64,000 nt of DNA from Bradyrhizobium diazoefficiens (GTDB taxonomy: Bacteria; Pseudomonadota; Alphaproteobacteria; Rhizobiales; Xanthobacteraceae), in assembly GCF_018131185.1 (NCBI RefSeq), contig NZ_JAFCJE010000009.1, positions 151,933 to 215,932 on the forward strand. The letters are read 5' to 3'. Each line of letters begins with the position of its first letter. Position 1 is the first letter of the stretch. Of this stretch, positions 55,711 to 64,000 are shown piece by piece. The notes under the pieces are model-generated. The model was not told the DNA's origin. It ran no database searches and saw only the letters and a list, made by a program, of their open reading frames with translations. A program made the position numbers and the translations under genes.

Positions 55711-56124
55711 ATGCTTAGATTCGTGCTCTGCCTACGTGGCGCTTCCGCCGTCGAATTCGCTCTAATTACTCCTCTCTTTCTGTTGATGCTGTTCGGGATC
55801 GTCATCTTCGGTGGCTATCTGACGATGGTCCACGGAGTCCAGCAGCTCGCCGCGGAAGCCGCGCGGTCTTCGGTCGCTGGAATCTCCGACAGCGAACGCA
55901 ACACGATTGCGACCGGTTACGTCTCTGCACACGCTTCGACCTACCCTCTGCTGGATCCCGGTAAGCTTGCCGTCAGCGCGGCTCCATCGAGCAGCGCCGC
56001 GAACGTGTACGTGGTGACCGTCACATATGATGCGTCCAGCAGCATCGTTTTCGCCCTTCCACTCGTACGTGCTCCCACATCAACGATCATTCGGTCCGCC
56101 GCCATTCCGTACGGAGGGTTCTAG
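55711..56124 (+). CDS. TadE-like pilus assembly protein
   Basis: This 137-aa protein has the TadE signature, a short N-terminal stretch followed by a hydrophobic segment with GASAVEFALITPLFLLML. The Glu at +5 of the mature form is typical of pseudopilin-like proteins. It overlaps no gene and is followed, one base after its stop, by tadG. It is predicted to be a minor pseudopilin of the Flp pilus. Confidence 0.88.
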   Translation: MLRFVLCLRGASAVEFALITPLFLLMLFGIVIFGGYLTMVHGVQQLAAEAARSSVAGISDSERNTIATGYVSAHASTYPLLDPGKLAVSAAPSSSAANVYVVTVTYDASSSIVFALPLVRAPTSTIIRSAAIPYGGF

Positions 56125-56125
56125 G

Positions 56126-57796
56126 ATGAAATTGGCACGGCACCTCCTGTTTCGGTTCGCCTCTGACGATCGCGGCAACGTTGCAATCATCGGAGCGAGC
56201 ATGATGACGCTGGTCATCGGCTGTGCGGCCCTGGGCGTCGATGTCGGCTCGATCTTTGCCGACAGGCGCAAAGCTCAGAGCGCAGCGGATCTTGCCGCGA
56301 TCGTCGCCGCTGGCAATCTGAACAATGCGACGAATGCCGCCTCGGCAACTGTCGTACGCAACAACTATCCAGCGAAAGCGCTGGTCAGCGTCGAGCTTGG
56401 AACCTACGCGCCGAACGCTGCCGTAGCGCCGGACAAACGCTTCGTCACGCCGGCAACCGGCGCTCCGACGGCCGCGCGCGTCACTCTCGAAACAAAGACC
56501 CCGCTTCATTTTGCCCGTTACATCACCGGTTCGAGCGAATACACGATCAGGACGTCAGCAACGGCATCGAGCACGGCACTCGCTTCATTTGCGATCGGCT
56601 CACGCCTGCTTGCGGTGAACGGCGGGCTGATCAATGCCGTGCTTGGATCGATGCTGGGCACAAACCTTTCACTTACGGCAATGGATTATCAGGCACTCGC
56701 GAACGCGCGGATCGATGCGTTCGATTTCCTTTCTGCGCTCGCCACCCGCGCCAGCGTGACTGGCCCCACTTACGACAATGTCTTGACCGGCAACATCAAG
56801 ATGGCCGATCTCATTACGGCAATGTTGGCGACGCAACAGAGTACGAATGGCAACAACGCGGCCACGATCACTTTGTCGAATATAGCGCAAGCAATCTCGG
56901 GACAGTCAACCCGGATTGCCCCGGGATCGCTTCTGAATCTTGGGCCTTACGGCAGCCTCGCCGTTGGCCAGAAGCCCAAGATCGGAGTCAGCCTCTCGCT
57001 CTTGAACCTGCTGTCCGGCGCTGCCGCAGTAGCGAATGGGACCAATCAGATCGCAACCAGCGTGAACCTCAACCTGCCGGGCATCACGCAAGTTTCCGTG
57101 GTCGCCACGATCGGTGAACGTCCTGTGGGCTCGGGCTGGTTCGCCGTCGGCGCGCAGGGAGCGAGCGTCCACACGGCTCAAACGCGCGTCCTGATTACGA
57201 TCCAGCTCGCCGGCAGCGGCGGAATTCCCGCTGTCAACCTGCCGATCTATGTCGAAGTCGCGGCAGGTACGGCCACGCTGTCCGCCATCTCCTGCGGACG
57301 ACCCGACATCAGCAGCACGACTGTATCGCTCGGCGTCACCCCGGGCGTCGTCGATGCATGGGTCGGCAATGTCACGATAGCCGACATGACCAATTTCAGG
57401 ACCAAGCCAAATCCTCCGCCCGCTACGTTGCTCAGCGTAGCCGGCGTAAGCGTCACTGGGCGCGCGCATGCTGAAATAAGCAACTCCACCGCAAAGCAGG
57501 TCGATTTCACCTACTCTGACATTCAGGCCCAGACGATCAAGACAGTCACGACGACGAACTTCACCTCTTCGCTGATGTCGAGCCTGCTCAGGGACATGAG
57601 TCTGACGGTCACGTCGGGTCCTCTCGCGCTTCCTCTACCGGGCGTCGGGTCGACAGTCGCCAACATTCTCTCCGGCGCTACCAGTTCGATTGATCAGATA
57701 CTCGCAGGCACGCTTGCTGCGCTCGGCGTCGGTATTGGGCAAGCGGACGTATGGGTTTCCGGCGTCAGATGCGACGGTGCCGTGCTCGTCAATTGA
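56126..57796 (+). CDS. TadG-like pilus-assembly protein
   Basis: This 556-aa protein has an N-terminal TadG segment (DDRGNVAIIGASMMTLVIGCAALGVDVG, split), as in TadG proteins. A long, Ser/Thr/Ala/Gly-rich beta-repeat region follows, and the C-terminus has DVWVSGVRCDG. I see no clear von Willebrand A domain. The ATG at 56126 is one base after the tadE stop and has GGAGG upstream. It is the second gene of a two-gene operon; other tad genes are not in the window. Confidence 0.85.
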   Translation: MKLARHLLFRFASDDRGNVAIIGASMMTLVIGCAALGVDVGSIFADRRKAQSAADLAAIVAAGNLNNATNAASATVVRNNYPAKALVSVELGTYAPNAAVAPDKRFVTPATGAPTAARVTLETKTPLHFARYITGSSEYTIRTSATASSTALASFAIGSRLLAVNGGLINAVLGSMLGTNLSLTAMDYQALANARIDAFDFLSALATRASVTGPTYDNVLTGNIKMADLITAMLATQQSTNGNNAATITLSNIAQAISGQSTRIAPGSLLNLGPYGSLAVGQKPKIGVSLSLLNLLSGAAAVANGTNQIATSVNLNLPGITQVSVVATIGERPVGSGWFAVGAQGASVHTAQTRVLITIQLAGSGGIPAVNLPIYVEVAAGTATLSAISCGRPDISSTTVSLGVTPGVVDAWVGNVTIADMTNFRTKPNPPPATLLSVAGVSVTGRAHAEISNSTAKQVDFTYSDIQAQTIKTVTTTNFTSSLMSSLLRDMSLTVTSGPLALPLPGVGSTVANILSGATSSIDQILAGTLAALGVGIGQADVWVSGVRCDGAVLVN

Positions 57797-57932
57797 CCCA
57801 GTGCCGCGATCCAATTCAGGCACCGCACGATCATTGTAGCAAGTTGCGTTGAGTCATTCCGCAATTCGGAATTGGCCAGTCCTGGCCCGATGTCATCTTA
57901 ATTTGAACGTTCTCAACTGGGGGTCTTAAAAC

Positions 57933-59405
57933 ATGCTTTCCCGTTTCAAATCTGACAGCTCGTTCGGTCTGCTCGACCGGATGCCGATCAGCGTGATGAT
58001 CTGCGAGATGACAGATTTCAAGATCATTTACCTGAATGAATCGACGAGGAACAATCTCAAGAAAATCGAACACGTGCTGCCCGTCAAAGTCGACGCCCTG
58101 ATCGGCCAATCGATCGACATCTTCCACAAGAATCCCGAGCACCAGCGACGACTTCTGTCCGATCCCAAAAATCTCCCGCACCGGGCCCGCATCACCATTG
58201 GCGGCGAGACGCTCGATCTCACCGTGACCGCCATGATCGATGCGCGCGGCCGCTACACTGGCCCGATGCTCACTTGGGAGCTTGCGACTGAGAAGGCCAA
58301 GCTCGAAGCCGAGACCGAACGGCAGTTGCAGATGCTCGACAACATGCCGCTCAATATCATGATGTGCGACACCAATTTCAATATCACTTACGTCAACAAA
58401 ACCAGTGTCAAGACTCTCACGCCTCTGCGGCACCTGCTTCCGGCCGCCCCGGACGAGCTCGTCGGCAAGTCATTTGACATCTTCCACAAGAACCCACAGC
58501 ACCAACGTCGCATCGTCGGCGACCCGACCCGCCTGCCCCACGCCGCCAAGATCAAGCTGGGACCCGAGACTCTCGACTTGCGCGTTTCGCCCCTGTACGA
58601 CCGGAAGGGCAACTACACGGGAGCGATGCTCAACTGGTCCGTCGTCACAACCAATGTGCGGCTCGCGGATGATTTTGAACGAGACGTGAAGAGCCTGGTG
58701 GGCACACTGGCTTCCGCCTCGTCCGAGATGCAGGCGACGGCGCAGTCGCTGTCCTCCACCGCCGAGTTTGTCAGCCAGCGATCCGCTGGAGCAGCATCGG
58801 CTTCCGAGCAACTCAGCTCCTCCGTGAACGAGATCAGCAGGCAAGTTGCCGAGGCGAGCAAAGTCGCAAGGGTGGCGGTCGAAGAGGCGGAAAAGTCCGA
58901 TCAACTCGTCTCCGGCCTGGTGAAAATGGCACAGAAGATCGGCGACGTGGTGGCCCTCATCAGCCAGATTGCCGGTCAGACCAACCTCCTCGCACTGAAC
59001 GCAACAATCGAATCCGCGCGGGCCGGCGAGGCTGGCAGAGGCTTCGCCGTCGTTGCATCGGAGGTGAAGGCACTTGCCAGCCAAACGGCCAAGGCGACGG
59101 AGGAGATCGGCGCCCAGATCAACGAGATGCAATCCGCGACAGGCAATACTGCCGGAGCGCTGAAGGCGATTTCCCAGACCATCAATCGTATAAGCGAAAT
59201 CAGCACGGCGATCGCGAGTGCGGTCGAGCAACAAGTCGCGGCCACCAAGGAGGTTTCGACCAATATCAGCAGCACCAACCAGGCCGTCGGCGAGACAAGC
59301 GACGCAGCGGGGAATGTTCTGACCGCCTCCGGCAGCCTGGCCAAGAATGCATCCGCGTTGGAGGTTCAAGTCGATAAATTCCTCGCGAGCGTTCGCGCTA
59401 TGTAG
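57933..59405 (+). CDS. Soluble tandem-PAS methyl-accepting chemotaxis protein
   Basis: This 490-aa chemoreceptor has no membrane segment. PAS domain 1 covers about 10-115 and PAS 2 about 130-235. The two are close repeats: both contain MLDN/LLDRMP, FHKNPxHQRR, LPHxAxI and ETLDL. The signalling domain (about 250-490) contains the highly conserved hairpin tip IAGQTNLLALNATIESARAGEAGRGFAVVASEVKALA, split here only for length. It should report an intracellular signal (redox, gas or small ligand) to CheA/CheW. No che genes are nearby. Confidence 0.92.
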   Translation: MLSRFKSDSSFGLLDRMPISVMICEMTDFKIIYLNESTRNNLKKIEHVLPVKVDALIGQSIDIFHKNPEHQRRLLSDPKNLPHRARITIGGETLDLTVTAMIDARGRYTGPMLTWELATEKAKLEAETERQLQMLDNMPLNIMMCDTNFNITYVNKTSVKTLTPLRHLLPAAPDELVGKSFDIFHKNPQHQRRIVGDPTRLPHAAKIKLGPETLDLRVSPLYDRKGNYTGAMLNWSVVTTNVRLADDFERDVKSLVGTLASASSEMQATAQSLSSTAEFVSQRSAGAASASEQLSSSVNEISRQVAEASKVARVAVEEAEKSDQLVSGLVKMAQKIGDVVALISQIAGQTNLLALNATIESARAGEAGRGFAVVASEVKALASQTAKATEEIGAQINEMQSATGNTAGALKAISQTINRISEISTAIASAVEQQVAATKEVSTNISSTNQAVGETSDAAGNVLTASGSLAKNASALEVQVDKFLASVRAM

Positions 59406-59665
59406 CCGGAGCTCCAACTGCACCATTGGGGCCGGAACGACTGCTGGTCGAGCGGCCGGAGTGCCTTCGGTTGGGCGAGATGCCCGGCGATGTCAGCCTC
59501 GATCCGGACGAGAGCTCGCCCGGGTCGTCCATGTCTGCCAGCCGAGCAAGCCGAGCAAGACCGTCCGCGCCGTTCTTTTCGGAAATCGTGACACGATTTT
59601 AATCGGAGTCTTGTTGACGCATCGCGCGTCTTGCGGCTTTGATCCCGCCGAGGGAGGAAGCCCGG

Positions 59666-60934
59666 ATGAAGCGTCGTGATTTTCTGGTCGGAGCCGCGCT
59701 TCTCGCCGGCTCGATGGCGCGAAGCCGGGCCGCCGACATCCCCGCCCCCTCGTCCGCGGGGCTCGACCGCATCACGGCCTTCTTCGACAACGAGGTCACG
59801 AGCGGCCGGCTGCCCGGCGCCGTCATCCTGGTGCAGCAGCACGGCAAGCCGGTCTATCTCAAGACGTTCGGCGTACGTAACACCCGAACCGGCCTTGCCA
59901 TGACGCCGGACACGATCTTCGCCATCCACTCCATGACCAAGCCGATCACGTGCCTCGGCGCGATGATGCTGATCGACGACGGCAGGCTTGCGCTGACCGA
60001 CCCCGTGTCGAAATACGTCCCGCTGTTCGCCGAGACCAAGGTGGGCCGCGAGGTTACCCTGCCCAACGGCACGGTGGAGCTGGACCTCGACCCACCGGAC
60101 CGCCCCGTCAACATCGAGGATCTGCTGCGGCATACTTCGGGCATCAGCTACGATTACATCGGCAGCGAATGGGTCGAGCACGCCTACAAGATGGCCAACA
60201 TTTTCGCGGGCCCCTTCAACAACAGGGAATTCGCCGATCGCATCGCCAAGCTGCCGCTGGCGCGGCAGCCCGGAACGCTGTGGCGCTACGGCCATTCCAC
60301 CGACGTGCTCGGCAGCGTCATCGAGATCATCTCGGGCCAGACGCTGTACGACTTCCTGAAAGGCCGCATCTTCGATCCGCTCGGCATGAACAGCACCAAA
60401 TTCGCGCTCGCGACCGAGGGCGAGCTGGCGCGGATGGCGCGGCCGCTGCCGAACGACTTCATCCTGCTCGCCGGCGAGCGCGACCGCCTTGACCATCCAG
60501 AATGGCAGTCCGGCGGCGGCGGCCTGCTCTCGACCATCACCGACTATCAGCGCTTTTCGCAGATGTTGCTCAATGGCGGCGAATTCGAAGGCAAGCGCTA
60601 TCTGAGCCCCGCCGCGTTCAAGGCCATGACGACCGATCATATCGGGCCAGACTCCGGCGTCGGACGCGATTACTTCTATTACCCGGGCGACGGCTTCGGC
60701 TATGGCTACGGCCTTGCGGTGCGGACCGATCCCGGCAACGCAAAACCGCCGCCGCCGGGCTCGCTCGGCGAGTTGAAATGGGACAGTGGCAGCGGCACCT
60801 ATTTCGGCGTCGATCCCAAGCTCGACATGGTCTACCTCATGATGCAGCAGACCCAGAACGAGCGCGGCCGCATCACACCCGCGTTCAAGGCGCTGGTCTA
60901 CGATTGCTACCCCGAGGGGCTACGCCGCCCGTGA
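59666..60934 (+). CDS. Exported serine hydrolase, beta-lactamase (S12) family
   Basis: This 422-aa hydrolase has a Tat-like or Sec signal (MKRRDFLVGAALLAGSMARSRA). The nucleophile motif is S89-M-T-K92 (FAIHSMTKPITCLG). The second motif reads YGH in WRYGHSTDVLGSVIE, in place of YxN, so Asn is replaced by His. The third segment WDSGSGTYFG substitutes for KTG/HxG. The ATG at 59666 has GGGAGGAAGCCCGG upstream. The role may be an esterase or D-amino peptidase; the paralogue at 27102 differs in both motifs. Confidence 0.87.
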   Translation: MKRRDFLVGAALLAGSMARSRAADIPAPSSAGLDRITAFFDNEVTSGRLPGAVILVQQHGKPVYLKTFGVRNTRTGLAMTPDTIFAIHSMTKPITCLGAMMLIDDGRLALTDPVSKYVPLFAETKVGREVTLPNGTVELDLDPPDRPVNIEDLLRHTSGISYDYIGSEWVEHAYKMANIFAGPFNNREFADRIAKLPLARQPGTLWRYGHSTDVLGSVIEIISGQTLYDFLKGRIFDPLGMNSTKFALATEGELARMARPLPNDFILLAGERDRLDHPEWQSGGGGLLSTITDYQRFSQMLLNGGEFEGKRYLSPAAFKAMTTDHIGPDSGVGRDYFYYPGDGFGYGYGLAVRTDPGNAKPPPPGSLGELKWDSGSGTYFGVDPKLDMVYLMMQQTQNERGRITPAFKALVYDCYPEGLRRP

Positions 60935-63382
60935 GGCGCGCTGGCCGAAATCTGCGAGCAGCTTTGCGATCTCGCCGGCGGGCCGCGCCGCGCTGAACAG
61001 AAAACCCTGCACCTCGTTGCAGCCTTCGGCGCGGAGCCAGTCGAGCTGATCCTCCGTCTCGACCCCTTCGGCGGTCGTGGTGATGTTGAGGCTGCGGCCG
61101 AGGCCCGAGATCGCGCGCACGATCGCACCGCAATCGGGCCGTAACGCCAGATCCTTGACGAAGGAACGGTCGATCTTGATCTTGTCGAAGGGAAAGCTGC
61201 GCAGGTAGCTGAGGCTGGAATAGCCGGTGCCGAAATCGTCCATGGAAATGCTGACGCCGAGTTCGCGGAGCTGGTGCAGGATGGCGAGATTGGCATCGGT
61301 CTCGGCGAGGAAGATCGACTCGGTGATCTCGAGCTCGAGCCGCCTCGGCGACAGGCCTGACTGCGCCAGGGCCGAGATCACGACCTGAACCAAATTGCGG
61401 CTGCGGAATTGCGCCGGCGACAGATTGACCGCGACCTTGACGTCGGCAAGCCATTTGACCGCCTCGGCGCAGGCTTCGCGCAGCACCCACTCCCCCAACT
61501 GGGTGATCAGGCCGATGTCTTCTGCGACCGGGATGAACTCCGCCGGCGAGATCATGCCCTTGTCCGGATGACGCCAGCGCAGCAGCGATTCGAAGCCGGA
61601 GATGCTGTCGGAGGCGATCGACACCAGCGGCTGGTAGTGCAGCTCGAACTCGCCATTGGCGAACGCCCGGCGCAGATCGAGCTCCATGTCGCGGCGCTTC
61701 TGCGCCTGGAGGTCCATCTCACGCTCGAAGAAATGGTGCACGCTGCCGCCGTCGGACTTGGCCCGGTACAGCGCCATGTCGGCGTTTCGCATCAACTCTT
61801 CCGGCGTCGTGCCGTCACCGGGCGACAGCGCGATGCCGATACTGGCGCCGATCACCATCTCCTGACCGTCGAGATCATAGGGCGCCTTCAGCATGTCGAT
61901 CAGCAGGCCTGCGCAGGCGCTGGCCTCGTTCGGCGAGACGTCGGCCGCAAGGATCACCGCGAACTCGTCGCCGCCGAGCCGGGCCGCCAGATTGGCGCCG
62001 CGGACCGCGTTGGTCAGGCGTTCGGCCACCTGCTTGAGCAGGCGGTCGCCCACGGGATGACCGAAGGAATCGTTGATGTTCTTGAACAGGTCGAGATCGA
62101 TGTAGAGCACGCCGACGCGCTTGTCCCCCGCCTGGTCCAGGGCCTGCTTCAGACGCTCCTGGAAATATTCGCGATTCGGCAGGTCGGTGAGCCCGTCATG
62201 GTGGGCCATGTGCGCGATGCGCGCCTCGGCCTTGCGCCGCTCGGTGATGTCGACCACCGCGACCAGATAGCCGTCGCGACCGTCGAAGGCGACGCGGCGG
62301 CCGAAGGTGAGCACTTCGATCTCGCTGCCGTCGGCGCGCAGGTGCCGCCAGTTGCGTGAGGAATGATAGGCATCGCCGACGCGTTCGAGCGCCTCGGCGT
62401 GGCTGTCCCACTCGTCTTCCGGCCAGATCTCATGCAGCTTCATGCGCAGGAAGGTGGCGCGGCTGTAGCCGTAATGCTGGACCGCGGCATCGTTGACGCC
62501 AAGAAATTCCTTGGTCCGCGCGTCGAACACCCACATCGGCATGGGATTGCTGTCGAACAGCAGGCGGAACGAGGCATCGCGCCGCTTCAAGGCGGTAACA
62601 TCGGAGATCGTCAGCGAGACCACGTCGGCGAAAGCCGTGGCGCCGAGGCGAAGGTGCCGGCCCTCGCTCTCGATCTCGAGCTGCTCGCCGCGGCCGCCCG
62701 CGACGGCCTTGAGCAGGAAGTCCATGACGTCGGGCAAGGCCAGCAGCGGGGTCCCCTCGCCAATTCGCCGCCACAACAGGCTTTCGCTCGCAACCTTCAG
62801 CATTGCGCCCGCGCTGTTGTTGTGATGCACGATCTGTAGATCGAACGGCTTGCCCCCGGCATCGCGCAAGACGGCCAGCGAGACCACCGCGTCGTCGGTG
62901 GAAGCGAAGATCGCGTCCAGCAGATTGTACTGCGCGCCGCGCTCGTTGACATAGGCGCCGATCAGCGTGGAGCCCCAGCGCGAGGCCGTCGGCAACGCCA
63001 GCACGTCGTAGGTCCGCACCATGCCGTCGCGCACGCAATGTGCCCTGGCCTGATGCGGTCGTCCGTTGGCAAGCGCGCTCGTCGCCGCTTGCGACAGCGC
63101 TGTGGCGCAATCCGGCGACAGTTCGGCGACGGGGATATCCCAGCGCTCGTCGCCGAGCCATTTCTGCACGTAGCGTCCGCTGCGCGACAGTTCGAGCGCG
63201 CCGTCGTTCCTCAGCAGCGCGATGTGATCGGCGAGCCGTCCGAGACTGCCGAGCATCACATCCTCGTAGCGTGGCAGCCGATCGCCGGGCCTCAGCGCGG
63301 CACGCCATTTGCGCTGAAGCACCGGGATGTCGTCGAACATTTCGGCGGCCGGTTTTCCCGACATCTTCTTCGCGGCATTCAT
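60920..63382 (-). CDS. PAS-GGDEF-EAL cyclic-di-GMP protein
   Basis: This roughly 820-aa cytoplasmic protein has an N-terminal sensor part with weak PAS features, a clear PAS (FRLLFDSNPMPMWVFDA to VVDITERRKAEARI), a GGDEF domain with an intact GGDEF motif (ARLGGDEFAVILA), and an EAL domain. The EAL signature is FESLLRW, so EAL is ESL; the other catalytic segments, such as NLSPAQF and MDDFGTGYSSLSYL, are intact. Both synthesis and hydrolysis of c-di-GMP are possible. The ATG at 63382 or 63412 is the start. It overlaps the hydrolase gene end by 15 nt. Confidence 0.93.
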   Translation of the reverse strand: MNAAKKMSGKPAAEMFDDIPVLQRKWRAALRPGDRLPRYEDVMLGSLGRLADHIALLRNDGALELSRSGRYVQKWLGDERWDIPVAELSPDCATALSQAATSALANGRPHQARAHCVRDGMVRTYDVLALPTASRWGSTLIGAYVNERGAQYNLLDAIFASTDDAVVSLAVLRDAGGKPFDLQIVHHNNSAGAMLKVASESLLWRRIGEGTPLLALPDVMDFLLKAVAGGRGEQLEIESEGRHLRLGATAFADVVSLTISDVTALKRRDASFRLLFDSNPMPMWVFDARTKEFLGVNDAAVQHYGYSRATFLRMKLHEIWPEDEWDSHAEALERVGDAYHSSRNWRHLRADGSEIEVLTFGRRVAFDGRDGYLVAVVDITERRKAEARIAHMAHHDGLTDLPNREYFQERLKQALDQAGDKRVGVLYIDLDLFKNINDSFGHPVGDRLLKQVAERLTNAVRGANLAARLGGDEFAVILAADVSPNEASACAGLLIDMLKAPYDLDGQEMVIGASIGIALSPGDGTTPEELMRNADMALYRAKSDGGSVHHFFEREMDLQAQKRRDMELDLRRAFANGEFELHYQPLVSIASDSISGFESLLRWRHPDKGMISPAEFIPVAEDIGLITQLGEWVLREACAEAVKWLADVKVAVNLSPAQFRSRNLVQVVISALAQSGLSPRRLELEITESIFLAETDANLAILHQLRELGVSISMDDFGTGYSSLSYLRSFPFDKIKIDRSFVKDLALRPDCGAIVRAISGLGRSLNITTTAEGVETEDQLDWLRAEGCNEVQGFLFSAARPAGEIAKLLADFGQRASRAA

Positions 63383-63545
63383 GGCAGTCCCCAACGCACT
63401 TTCCCGGCGCATCCAATGCAGGTGCGCTTAACGACGTGTAAAAACGCCGCAGGCGTGGGTTCCCTTCGGCGATTATGACAGTTTTAAGTCGGGCGTTGGT
63501 TAGTGCGCGTTAGAGACTATGACGGTCGTGCGAAGGCGATACGCG

Positions 63546-63680
63546 CGTGTCCCGGACGCGCTGCAGCGTTCTTACGCTGCTGCGCAGAGCCGGGACCCAG
63601 CAGGCCACGCACTCGCTGCTGCATGGGCCCCGGCTCTGCAGCGCATCGTCGAAGGGACGCTGCGCCGCGCCCGGGGCACG
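63546..63680. repeat. Dispersed palindromic repeat, type C, copy 2 (135 bp)
   Basis: The ends CGTGTCCCGGACGCGC and GCGCCCGGGGCACG are imperfect inverted repeats (about 19 of 23 positions over the longer arms). Inner segments GCAGAGCCGGGACC and GGCCCCGGCTCTGC pair as well. Sequence, size and organisation match the element at 33867-34000. It lies in the gene-free stretch 63383-64000. Confidence 0.7.
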
Positions 63681-63941
63681 AGACCTTTGTTCAACGACAC
63701 ACATGATTGATCATCCTCCGGCTCATTCGCCCGAGTTTGCCTGGTCGCTTCACGCCCAATTGAAAGAGGGCGCAGGGAAGACCGGGTGCCGGCCGGGCAC
63801 CCACGGTCCACTGTGCGAAAGGTGGCAACAAAAATCTGCACAGCGGCATACAGGTGAAGCCAAACATCCGGCCTTCCCTGCGCAGTGGTTTGACGGCTTA
63901 TGTCGTGCTCTTGTGTCCGCAAAATCTGCCAGGATGTGCGA

Positions 63942-63967
63942 ACGGGCGGTTCTGACCAACCGCCCGT
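63942..63967. terminator. Strong hairpin, probable terminator
   Basis: A perfect 10-bp stem (ACGGGCGGTT/AACCGCCCGT) has a 6-nt loop. There is no long T-run, so termination is probable rather than certain. The remaining 63681-63941 and 63968-64000 hold short open frames without support. Confidence 0.5.
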
Positions 63968-64000
63968 CGCTGGATCCGAGCCCGTTCGTGCTCAAAGGCC

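Noticed and set aside
63572..63995. Short frames in the last 600 bases, both strands
   Set aside because: They overlap the type C repeat and hairpin, lack ribosome-binding sites and recognisable sequence.

Overview
The window is high-GC alphaproteobacterial chromosome. Gene content and style point to Bradyrhizobium or a close relative in the Nitrobacteraceae: many CoA-dependent catabolic genes, a DUF2336 protein, TadE/TadG, a PAS-MCP, a GGDEF/EAL protein, short intergenic palindromic repeats, and numerous small secreted proteins. This assignment is inference; no rRNA or other taxonomic marker is present. I see no tRNA, rRNA, CRISPR array, transposase or phage gene.

Region 1 (about 1-21.4 kb) is an accessory catabolic region. 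It holds two paralogous acyl-CoA ligases, four short-chain dehydrogenase-like proteins that all lack the catalytic tyrosine, an enoyl-CoA hydratase, a thiolase, a class III CoA transferase, a GST, a DsbA/HCCA-isomerase-like protein, a zinc-free alcohol dehydrogenase, an alpha/beta hydrolase, a single-chain molybdopterin oxidoreductase, a flavin-reductase-like protein, an ABC solute-binding protein (cut by the window start), an MFS exporter, two HxlR regulators and one TetR regulator. Together these look like activation of an unknown carboxylic acid to its CoA thioester, beta-oxidation-like processing and thiolysis. Control elements are visible. A 15-bp palindrome of form GTTCT-N5-AGAAC sits in the -35/-10 spacer of three promoters, in front of ligase 1, ligase 2 and the HCCA-isomerase-like gene. 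A 22-bp palindrome lies between tetR and the thiolase. Related TATCAA/TTTAGTA sites precede both hxlR genes.

Region 2 (about 21.4-30 kb) has a methyltransferase, a run of small hypothetical or secreted proteins, an Omp25/31-like porin, a TPR protein, a serine hydrolase and an S10 carboxypeptidase. Region 3 (30-38.9 kb) is more core-like: NAD kinase, a CheY-like regulator with an Hpt protein, a DUF2336 protein, a lytic transglycosylase, hisI, folE, an IscU-like scaffold, a ClpP-like periplasmic protein and yidD. Region 4 (39-48.4 kb) holds an octaheme cytochrome-TPR fusion, an arylsulfatase with an outer-membrane MetA-like protein, a secreted protein and an APC permease.

Region 5 (48.7-64 kb) contains an alpha/beta hydrolase-like exported protein, a second MFS exporter, thrS, a nitroreductase, a LysR regulator, TadE/TadG, a soluble tandem-PAS chemoreceptor, a Tat-type serine hydrolase and a PAS-GGDEF-EAL protein. 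Dispersed palindromic repeats occur near 32.4, 33.9, 35.1, 37.0 and 63.6 kb; the 33.9 and 63.6 kb copies appear to be one roughly 135-bp family. The strongest leads for something undescribed are the shared promoter-embedded operator, the cluster of tyrosine-less SDRs with duplicated ligases, and the octaheme-HEAT-TPR protein beside an arylsulfatase.
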